Origin: a virus
Direction: 5' to 3' (one strand)
Virus record (IMG/VR): IMGVR_UViG_3300025096_003663
Coordinates: 17,248-81,247 of that record
Length of the DNA stretch: 64,000 bases
A program made the position numbers and the translations under genes. How positions within the stretch are numbered: the stretch's first letter is position 1; each line of letters starts with the position of its first letter. Shown piece after piece: positions 25,501 through 34,000 of this stretch. Under the pieces are notes generated by a model. It was not told the DNA's origin. It did not search any database and worked only from the letters and a program-made list of their open reading frames with translations.

Positions 25501-26998
25501 CTACAAAGACCTCTATGATAATACTAACTGGAATTTTGCCGTAAGGCTCAAGCAAGAGTATGAGATACTAAACACGGGCTCAGTCCCGATTCCAGCTAGC
25601 GACAACTCATACATCCTAGAGTTCTATGGTGTCGAGACAGAAGGAGACTATGTAAGAAATGAGTTTATCCTAACCTCATCCCTTGCTTATGCTTCTGGTT
25701 CAAACTTTATCAAGAATAATAAGAGGCTCTACACAGGAGCTCACCGAACTAACTTCACTGGCTCTACATTGGAGAAGACGGATGTTAAGATAACTTCTAA
25801 TCGAGTTTGGTACAGCTATCTAGACAGCGAAGTCATGAGGGTCCACGGCAAAGATTCTACAAACTACGGCACGAAATATCCGTTCGAGAACACATATGCC
25901 CTATACAAGGAGATAGGTGTTGAGATTCCCTCGATTGATACTCTCGCTCTCCATTGGGGATATAACACCCTAAGCAGCTCGGATGGCGGCAGCGGTCCAG
26001 GATACACAGCAGGCTTCCATGTCGATGATCTATCTTCTGGCTCAACAGCAGCAAATGTTACTTATGGCTCTCTCGATGATGTCTTGAAGAAGGAACACCC
26101 AGGACGAGGAAACTTCTTCCTAGCATCAGACACCGATGCTATCACTAAAGAGTATCTCTCGAATGCTAAGCTTCAAGGTCCGGAAACTATGCAGTCCGAT
26201 GATCTGATTCAGATAATCAACGGGCAAGACGATCAAATATTCACAAGAGAATCCAGACCACAACAATTCAGGTATGCTATTGAGAAAGGAATGCACCAGG
26301 TTATTTCGGACGAAATGATAAATGTTTTCGGCTCGATCATCGACTTCAACAATCTTATCGGAGAGCCCGTAAACAGGTACCGCCAAGATTATCAGGATCT
26401 AGGAAAGCTAAGACAGATATTCTTCAGCCGAGTAAAGAACACTCCGAATCTCATAAAATATGTAGACTTCTTCAAATGGATCGACGGCTCCATCACAGAG
26501 ATGCTACAACAGCTTATTCCAGCTACTTCAAACTTTTCACCAGATGTGGCAACCGTTGTCGAGAGTCACATACTCGAAAGAAATAAATACTACAACAAGT
26601 TTCCGACAATAGAATTCAAAGAAAACATCCCAGAAGATGCGGCAAGAGGAATCAATGAACTTTGCTATCCCTGGAAAGAGGGTCATGCTCCACAAAACGG
26701 GAAGCAAAACACTAGCTGTTTTTGGTGGAGAAACAGAGCAACCCCAGGACAACTCCCTCTAAACCCAGACCCAGACTCTGTTCGTTCCGGAGTAATAAGC
26801 ATTGCCCACAGCTCATTTCAGAGAGAACTAAATACTCTATACCGATTTTCTGGTGACGGCATTCTAAATACTGATGAGGATGCTAATGATCTAAGTGTGG
26901 TGAAATCAGTTATTAAGTTTGGAGCCAAGGGATTTATTTCCATTTCTGCTGATGATGTAGCTCTGGAAGAGGAGGATTGTACAGATGGGGAAGAATAA
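22502..26998 (+). CDS. Large baseplate/tail protein with nested LamG domains
   Basis: A 1498-residue protein. Residues about 170-283 (NTVEWWMKKDAF to DGNWHHYAISAN) and about 528-620 (KADLYVDGVYKDS to SIDEFRFWKTART) look like two halves of one LamG/concanavalin-like domain. Between them, about 283-528, lies a second, apparently complete LamG domain (SLSLWCKMTSL, DTWCHLVFTYDSS, NGAKLYINGVIQ). The C-terminal half holds YIYKTKGTAKSFRNLMRCYG (around residue 830), typical of large phage tail proteins, and appears to be the conserved core. LamG domains usually bind sugars, so host-surface contact is likely. Possibly a gp7-like wedge component; this is unproven. Confidence 0.7.
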   Translation: MGIKDLFNNEKDTKVVSATNKKNISEEIESEGYYTSEIQEKNKFEPHVDYSLPRNFAKFGSAKKYYEDSITGIYTTYPFDGSKKNKTQWMLTASGIDRYIFENEYPRTNGYIDFSYGGWGSTSLSTGSTTVYALPSTTEYITIYGGPNKDPNGSGKTLASIFANSSSNFYDVSDNRESNLEFADGGNTVEWWMKKDAFVAAGQQEVVFDLWSSGSTTGTPAGDYGRFAVLVNSSSSPIHLSYLSGIFGINASFDGALAPTAASIADGNWHHYAISANTTPYEYLSNTKSILFDGAAEYIEVGAIGGTADIGGRTNTSLSLWCKMTSLAVAANVYGNGTAGNTNRLKILPDGTFQVTMNNAGGTTFPATGAGLVAADTWCHLVFTYDSSDTTNGAKLYINGVIQNGAGDATNGALDIPTQAPALASGRAGTAASPFPGNIDEPSFWDRTLSASEVLGLYNNGTPTDLKGMPGLICWYRMGDDPRDSTDSTDPAARIYDQVGSNNGTPVDMESTDIVEDVAGIGQWGRIKADLYVDGVYKDSVSGSGINEVTGALIANVGSYYEARAADDLSVEFTGSVVPGWCKLSASIDEFRFWKTARTDKQIGMNWFTQVGGGTNIDDANTDLGVYYKFNEGITQTVSIDSKVLDYSGRFSDGTWTGYSAGARSTGSAMVDAGATDSEFKDPIIYSFHPEVVSLSTTKAMEGTEYDYGNASSIYYSIPSWIIEEDDTRGDLLNLTQIISSFFDSLQLKIQDIPRLKDVQYVSSSQKPYPFTKRGIESLGFTAPDLFVESTLLENVASRNETENFDEKIYNIKNVIYQNIYNNLLYIYKTKGTAKSFRNLMRCYGIDEELMRVNLYIDGATYDLEDGYKIEGLDKKFVNFAGPDRFNGSVYQTASSDISNSVSFLTASTFDHPMTVEVEAIFPKKFTKEDTLYFETNFVSSSLFGIHTAKDDGSDYTWETGDPANFQVYSVRNSTESAHGKFVLKSTSENSPFPTLETEIYKDLYDNTNWNFAVRLKQEYEILNTGSVPIPASDNSYILEFYGVETEGDYVRNEFILTSSLAYASGSNFIKNNKRLYTGAHRTNFTGSTLEKTDVKITSNRVWYSYLDSEVMRVHGKDSTNYGTKYPFENTYALYKEIGVEIPSIDTLALHWGYNTLSSSDGGSGPGYTAGFHVDDLSSGSTAANVTYGSLDDVLKKEHPGRGNFFLASDTDAITKEYLSNAKLQGPETMQSDDLIQIINGQDDQIFTRESRPQQFRYAIEKGMHQVISDEMINVFGSIIDFNNLIGEPVNRYRQDYQDLGKLRQIFFSRVKNTPNLIKYVDFFKWIDGSITEMLQQLIPATSNFSPDVATVVESHILERNKYYNKFPTIEFKENIPEDAARGINELCYPWKEGHAPQNGKQNTSCFWWRNRATPGQLPLNPDPDSVRSGVISIAHSSFQRELNTLYRFSGDGILNTDEDANDLSVVKSVIKFGAKGFISISADDVALEEEDCTDGEE

Positions 26999-27146
26999 TA
27001 TCGGAAAGAATAACTCTTTCAAAAACAAGGTGAAGGGATTCGCTGCCACTATCGGAACAGACGATGAAGACACAAATTATATATTAGCAGAGAACGGTGA
27101 TGTTATTACGACAGAAGTCGGGGAAGAATTGACGATTGAATCCTAA
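26985..27146 (+). CDS. Small 53-residue structural-like protein
   Basis: ATG at 26985 lies about eight bases after GAGGAGGA, inside the last codons of the preceding gene. The frame runs 53 codons to TAA at 27144-27146. The peptide starts MGKNNIGKNNSFKNK and ends NGDVITTEVGEELTIES. The C-terminal repeat-like ENGD-V-TTE-GEELT pattern resembles short virion decoration or fibre tags. Strong ribosome site and overlap support expression. Function is unknown. Confidence 0.6.
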   Translation: MGKNNIGKNNSFKNKVKGFAATIGTDDEDTNYILAENGDVITTEVGEELTIES

Positions 27147-27173
27147 TTACAACAAACAGAACGGAGATTTCCA

Positions 27174-27662
27174 ATGGCAAATGTAAAAATATCAAACTTA
27201 CCAGCAGCAGCAGATGTTACAGGCGATGACCTGCTTCCTGTTGTCGATGGCGGAACCACAACACAAAAAGCAACTTTTCAACAAGTATTGGACTATGTTA
27301 CGGGCTCTACTTTTGGCGAGCTTAATGTTAGCGGCTCTCTCATAGCAGATGTAGCACTAAGCGGAGCAGTCGGATCAGAAATAACATCAACTTCCTACTC
27401 TCTATCTTCTGCCGATAGAGGGAAGACACTCCTGTTTAGTAGTTCCGCCACTCAAGGAATCACTTGTTCATCGGGGCTCGATGTCGGCTATAATACCACC
27501 TTTATTCAACTTGGGAGTGGTCAGTTGGAGTTGTCTGCCTCGGCAGGAACTTCAATACTGAATCGCCAAAGTCATACAAAAACAGCGGGACTATACGCAG
27601 CAGCAAGTGTTGTAATAATTTCAGCTAACACATATTTGTTTGCTGGCGATACCTCGGCATAG
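27174..27662 (+). CDS. Tail-fibre-like protein
   Basis: A 162-residue protein opening with VKISNLPAAADVTGDDLLPV, a motif frequent at the N-terminus of phage fibre and tail-appendage proteins, followed by beta-rich Ser/Thr/Gly sequence (SGSLIADVALSGAVG, SAGTSILNRQSHTKTAG). It sits behind a CGGAGA ribosome site. A short fibre or decoration protein is likely. The receptor, if any, is unknown. Confidence 0.62.
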   Translation: MANVKISNLPAAADVTGDDLLPVVDGGTTTQKATFQQVLDYVTGSTFGELNVSGSLIADVALSGAVGSEITSTSYSLSSADRGKTLLFSSSATQGITCSSGLDVGYNTTFIQLGSGQLELSASAGTSILNRQSHTKTAGLYAAASVVIISANTYLFAGDTSA

Positions 27663-27674
27663 GAGAAACCGTTC

Positions 27675-27983
27675 GTGTCTTTTATTTTTTTACCAAACCT
27701 AAAAATCATTTCTGGAGTCACTTCGACTGGCGGAGACATTTTCGACAATCCAGTGGCTTCATCATTTACAACATTTGAATACTCTGGCTGGGATGGAACA
27801 GTCGCGAACCCAATAACAAGTTCTGATTTTTCAGTCTATCAAAACTCGGCAACAGCCAGTTATCAGTATCCAGCCTGGGACGGCACAGTTGCCAACCCAA
27901 TAACAAGTTCTGATTTTTCAGTCTATCAAAACTCGGCAACAGCCAGTTATGAGTACCCTAGCTGGGAAACTGGTTCCGCATAA
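27675..27983 (+). CDS. Repeat-containing small appendage protein
   Basis: A 102-residue product starting at GTG 27675 after AGGAG. Its C-terminal two thirds are two nearly identical 29-residue units beginning WDGTVANPITSSDFSVYQ, plus a truncated third beginning W at 27963. Codon-level repeat conservation suggests recent duplication. Rich in aromatic and Ser/Thr residues, probably beta-forming and exposed. It lies between two tail-fibre-like genes. No family recognised. Confidence 0.6.
   Translation: MSFIFLPNLKIISGVTSTGGDIFDNPVASSFTTFEYSGWDGTVANPITSSDFSVYQNSATASYQYPAWDGTVANPITSSDFSVYQNSATASYEYPSWETGSA
27789..27962 (+). repeat. 87-bp tandem repeat, two copies
   Basis: Two consecutive 87-base units, 27789-27875 and 27876-27962, each starting with a TGG Trp codon in GAY-context and encoding 29 residues. 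The stretch CCAATAACAAGTTCTG and its downstream 40-odd bases are identical in both copies. A third unit begins at 27963 but diverges at once. The period is a multiple of three, so the copy number can change without breaking the frame. Confidence 0.9.
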
Positions 27984-28006
27984 TAAAATAAAATGAAAAA
28001 GAAGAG

Positions 28007-28024
28007 TATTTACTTGTATAATAG
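28007..28024 (+). promoter_or_regulatory. Candidate promoter upstream of giant propeller gene
   Basis: In a 53-base gap ahead of the gene at 28037, TATTTACTTGTATAATAG combines a TATTTA element like those at 43061, 58658 and 60491 with a TATAAT-like box. It starts 30 bases before the ATG, the same spacing as the other copies. Evidence is pattern and position only. Confidence 0.35.
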
Positions 28025-28036
28025 AAAGAGAATCAA

Positions 28037-31000
28037 ATGACAGACAGTTTCTTAAAAATAGCACCATTCCAATTATTTAGTTCATCAGTAGATACCGGCT
28101 ACAATGCCGAGATCTCAGCTAGCTTTAAGCCGGGCATCGATATAACTAATATGAAAACAGATCGATACTCCGATCTGAATGATGCTCCAATGCAAGGACC
28201 GTTTACCGAGAAGTATGTGGGCGGAAGCCAATACAGACATGTCCCTCTGAACGACGGCAACGATACACCGCTTACTCGCCCAGAGCTATACAATATTACA
28301 ATGACATCCAGTGTCCTCAAAGTTATAGGACCAGATAATATTGATGTCAATCGAGCACGAGCTCCTTACTTTCGCGATGGCTTCTCCAAAAGACCAGTCA
28401 ACATAGCGAATATACATACGACCGGCTCCGATGTAGGAAACTACCAGCATGATTACCAGGTTGTACAGACGGTAAGCAGAACTACAAACAACCGAGCATT
28501 CACCGAGGCAACTGGTTCAGGCTTCGCTCAATATCTCACAACACAATTTGTGAGTGGAGCCAAAGATCCGAATCGGACACTTCCAGACTTCGATATAGAC
28601 GGCAAGAATGAGTTCGTCTTCGTCAATCGTTTCAATGCCCCAGGAGGCACTCAGGTAAGCTCTAGGGGTGTTTTAGATACATATGCCGAGGAGTATGCCC
28701 CCGCCAACGATATCAACACTAGGAACTACACAGTTCGCTCTCAGCTACGTTCTGATTTAGCAAGACACACACCGAAAGCTGGTACTGGAATACCGACACA
28801 ATATCATAACGACAACAGGAATCCGAAGATAGATTTTACAAAGGATCCTATAATAGTTCCTGATCGATATGCTTCTCGAATTTTGACAGAACGAAAATTA
28901 ACAGCTAGCGATGCCTCCACTGACGATGTTTATGGATATGCAGTATCTATGGTTTCCGGATCTGATGGTATTTACATCTTGGTAGGTGCCAGGGAGAACG
29001 ATTCATCGGATACAAACAACGGCGCCGCTTATATTTACCAGGTAACCAACTCAGGAATATTATCTGAGCAGAAACTAACAGCAAGCGATGGCTCGCCCCA
29101 AACCAACCAGCTTTTTGGAACTTCTGTTTCTATCACTTCCGGCACCGATGGAATTTATGCCATCGTCGGAGCGCTAGGTGATGATGAAGCAGGCACATAC
29201 GATGGTGCCGCCTACATCTATCACTCAACTAGTGCTGGAGTGTTGACCGAGCAAAAGCTAACAGCTAGCGATCCTCCTCTTTCCAATTATCGCTATTTTG
29301 GCAACTCTGTTTCCATCGCCTCCGGCACTGATGGCATCTATCTCTCTGTGGGCGCCATCGGAGATGATGAAGCTGGATCTAATGATGGCGGCGCTTATCT
29401 CTATCACTCGACAAGTGCCGGCATCTTGACAGAACTTAAGCTAACAGCTAGCGATGCACCCACTTCAGCCGCTAGAAACTTTGGCAACTCTGTTTCAGTC
29501 GCCTCCGGTACTGATGGCATTTACATCTCAGTTGGTGCATATGGCGATAGCGAAGTTGGTCCAGATTATGGTGCCGCTTATCTTTATCATTCAACAAGTG
29601 CTGGACCCTTGACTGAGCTTAAGCTAACAGCTAGCGATGCAGGCTCCTCAGCGACACCGCGTTTTGGCACTTCCACCTCTATTGCCTCCGGCACTGACGG
29701 CATTTATTTACTTGTCGGAGCCCGAGGAGATGATGAAGTTGGTCTAAACGACGGCGCCGCTTATCTCTATCACTCAACAAGTGCTGGACCCTTGACAGAA
29801 CTTAAGTTGACAGCAAGCGATGAGCCTGCTTCAGACGCTAGAAACTTTGGCAACTCTGTTTCAGTCGCCTCCGGCACTGACGGCATCTATTCACTGGTGG
29901 GCGCCGATTTGGAACCAGACGATGTTGGAATATTACAAGGCGCCGCCTATATTTATCACTCAACAGCTACCGCTTTGATAGCCCAGAAGGTAACACCCAG
30001 CGATGGCTCGGAATCAATAGCTCAAAGGTTTGGATCGTCAGTATCGATTGTCTTGACTACCAATCAAGTGGGTGCTAGCGACGTGTATGTTCTAGCAGGC
30101 GCCAGCGGCGATGATGTCGGACCAGGCGGCACCGATGCAGGTGCCGCATATCTCTATAGCGGCTCAAACAGCCAATTGAGATATAGTAGTGAATATTCTC
30201 AGTCATATGATAACGGATTTATAACTCATGCCATACCTCGGTCTGATTTGAAATATAGATGGATTCAAGCATCAGCCCTAACAACCGAGGCAGAATTACC
30301 AGGATATCAACACAGTAGCCCCACTCCATTCGGACCCTACGACGATATAAACTATGTTTTAGATAGTGGAAATCCGGCACTTCATAATATAATCGGCGAT
30401 GTAGTCGAGCCATCGAGGGGAGACTTCATTGGTATTTCTGGAACAGGATTAGATAAATCAGGCATAGATATCCAGACTACACTCGGATCAATAAACCTCC
30501 TTTCCAAGACAGCAGCCACCATTTTTAATGTTTACAATGGACCTTACCAATATTCTTCCTGGAATCAAGTAAGAAACAGCTACAACCCAATCGTCAGACA
30601 GCTTGTAAGGGAGAGTATTCTATCCCTCGCCAACCCACAGAAGACAACAACAAACTCCTTGGGAAATCAGGTATTTTCGAAAAGAAGTGATGGGGTAACA
30701 AACTATAAAGAGCCAGTTGTGAGCGAAAATGCTCATCCCGTTGAGCATAATCTTCTGGTCCGACCAGACCTCACCTCTCAGGAGACAATCCCTTCATCTT
30801 TGAAGTATTCTTTCGCCAACAATCTATCTTCTTTTACTCGGCAGTCTATCGTAAATAAGGCTAACATCCAGCAACAGAACCAGAGCTCTATGTATGACGA
30901 TATCAAAGACTACTATCTAGAGTCTCAGCCAGGCGGAGATAATCCGGTAGAGAAGTTGCTCGACATCAAATATTCTCAAGGATTATATCCAGCCGTAGCA

Positions 31001-34000
31001 AACACATTCATCAACATCACTCGGGAACGAACTGAATACTCCGAAGTTGCCGGCACTGGAAGCAATGGCTATGACAGGATTTTCGGCAAACAAAGAACTT
31101 TCTATAAAGAAGACGAGATAAGAAATTCTAATGCTCCTAACTCACAGGGCTTCGCTCCTTCCGAAAATGTTATAGATTTCAGCTCTTCTTACGATTTCAG
31201 CGAAAACATCTCAACCAACTTCATTAACGACGATTCCAGCATCGTTCGGCTTGATGATACATTGGGTAGCAATGCTTTCTGCTTCGGCACAAATCCAGGC
31301 TCAAGCCCGTCAACCAGATTTTTACAGTGGAAAGACACTTTCTTGACATCAAGTGTGTCCTCGGATATTTCTCTGTCTTTTGAGATTACGAGAGGGACAT
31401 ACGGAACATTCGATGGAACAGTCACGCTAGAAGAACCTTCCTTCTTGCAGCCAGGTAAGGCAGTTTATGTACAATATAGGCTTTCAGATGGAGGAGCTTG
31501 GCAAACAGCAGATACGATACTTCCTGGCGACCTTACAGCAGGCAACTATTCTCTCACGGCTTCCTCTTTCGATCCTGGTGGACCTGCTTTTGTTAGAATT
31601 TCCCAAGAAGTATTTAGCGGACAGGGAACATCGAATGGCTACCAGTTTGATAACTATGCCATCAGAAATCTAAATATTACAGCTTCTACTGTCGATACAA
31701 ACAAGCCAGCTCTCAACTTTGACTCGATGGCAACAGACGGAATAAAATCTTTTCCAGAAAGTGCCTCTTATAGGGATTATAACGGAGAATTGATGCAGGA
31801 TTCAGACGAGACTATGTTCTCCACGAGCCCGCTTCCGTCACTATCCTATTTGGAACTCTATAATATAAAAGTCAATCAGTCAAGCAGCGGCTATGTCGAG
31901 CGACTAACAGAACAAATTGCTGGCGAGAACTCTTGGTATAATACATACAATGATTATGCTGTCGATGTAAGACCCCACACAAAGAATAAGAGCATAGTCC
32001 CAGAGTTCAGGATGTCAGATCACATCCCATACTACATTGTTGATAAGGGTAATGATTTCAGAGCCCCAAATAAGAAAATACTATCTCTCAACGGAGCATC
32101 CATCACATCAAGTGCTGAATCAGTGTCTTCGGAACTCTTTGATAACAACTTTGTTACAAAGTATGTTCAGTCATCGAATACAGCACGATTCGCCAGCATG
32201 ACAGATGAGCACGAAGATGTAGCCAGTGTCAGCAATGTAAGCTTTACTTGTAAAGGAATAAAGAAACTTCTTCCCTACAACGGATTCTACCCCAAAGACA
32301 GAACGGTTCAGATCGGAAACCTGCTTAGCGAATCCTTGTCCACGAATGTCGAAGGCACATACGAAGGAGTGGAAGGATCCTTTCCAAAACAAGGCTGGCA
32401 AGGCATCCTCAAGCCACTTATGTCGCCAGGCATTCTTTACAACTCGATCAAATCAGGCATCGCTGTTGACTACCCGATTTACACAGGAAGTATTCCAGGG
32501 CTTGTAGCGGGCGATAATACACCATCTGATTTCAGACTCGATGTTGGACCAAACTACCGCTTACCATTCGAAACACTCGTCGATGTAAAAGGAAATCTCC
32601 CAGAAGGAACGGAAAACCCAATCAGATTGGTATCCGCCTTTGTTACTGACGAATCAGATTTCAACACCGATCAACTGTTCAACTACAAATCCGTATGGAA
32701 CGGGCAGAAGACAGACTTATTCGAACTTGGGATGCACAACTTCCTAGCCGAAACCGTTGACTTCTTTTTACCACAAAGCGGATTGAGCAACTTCAGGTCA
32801 CAACCAGAAAACGAATGGGATAGGTTCAAGGAAGGCACCTCATACTATATGGATATCGTTCTCCGAGATTCCGTCGAGATGAACAAGTTTATCGAATACT
32901 CAGGCAGCGGAGAAATAGTAGAGAACTTAAAATTTGGAGCTAGCGACGGGGAATTAGATGATCGATTTGGTATATCTGTTGACACCGTAGAGGGTTCTTC
33001 GGGAGAAGGTATCTATGCTTTAGTTGGATCCGTCATCGGCAAAATGTATCTTTTTCAGAATAGATTTGATACAACAGGCTGGAAACAGTTGGAAAGTATT
33101 GAAGTATCACCATTAGACACTCCTTATATGTCTGTATCGATTGCCTCTGGAACTGACGGCATCTATATGCTCGCCGGCAACAGTTTCGATAGCTCATTGC
33201 CTTATGCCGCCAATCAACAAGGAGCAGCATATTTATATCATTCATCCAGCACTGGAATTTCAAAGCAAGCTCTTTCAGCGAGCGATGGAGCAAGCTTTAC
33301 GATGCCAAGGTTTGGGACATCGGTATCAGTAGCATCTGGGACAGACGGCATCTATGCTCTGGTTGGTCAACCAAGGGACATTGGCGGTACCATGAATGCT
33401 GGTGCGGCTTACCTTTTCCACAGCAAGAGTAGCGAACCATTTTATATAGATAGGCTTGGACTCACGAACCAGAAATGGCAGACAAAAATAACATCAAGCG
33501 ATGTTGGCTCGATAGATCTTTTTGGACAATCAGTTTCTGTTGCCTATGGTAGCGACACTGCCTATATGTTGATTGGCTCAACAGGAGATGCCGATGGCGG
33601 ATCAGGAGCAGGAGCGGCTTATCTCTTTCACAGTAAAAGCGGCACACCATTTTATGTTGATAATACTGGTCTAACAAACCAAGAGTGGCAGACAAAGATT
33701 ACGGCAAGCGATTCGACGGCAGGCACGAATCTAGGAGATTCAGTATCTATTGTTTCCGGCACCGACGCATTATATATGGCAGTCGGCGGAACTGACGAGT
33801 CTACCATAGCTTCTGATGCCGGGGCAGCATATCTTTTCCATAGTCAAAGTGGAATTCCGTTTTACATTGATAGCACTGGTCTGACAAATCAAGAATGGCA
33901 GACAAAACTAACAGCTAGCGATGCCGCTGCAGACGATAACTTCGGCAACTCAATATCTAATGTAGTTGGTGCCGAAGGGATATACACTCTCGTTGGAACT

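Noticed and set aside
28877-30160. CRISPR-like regular repeat spacing
   Set aside because: The 183-base period encodes in-frame protein repeats with no unique spacers or conserved short repeats.
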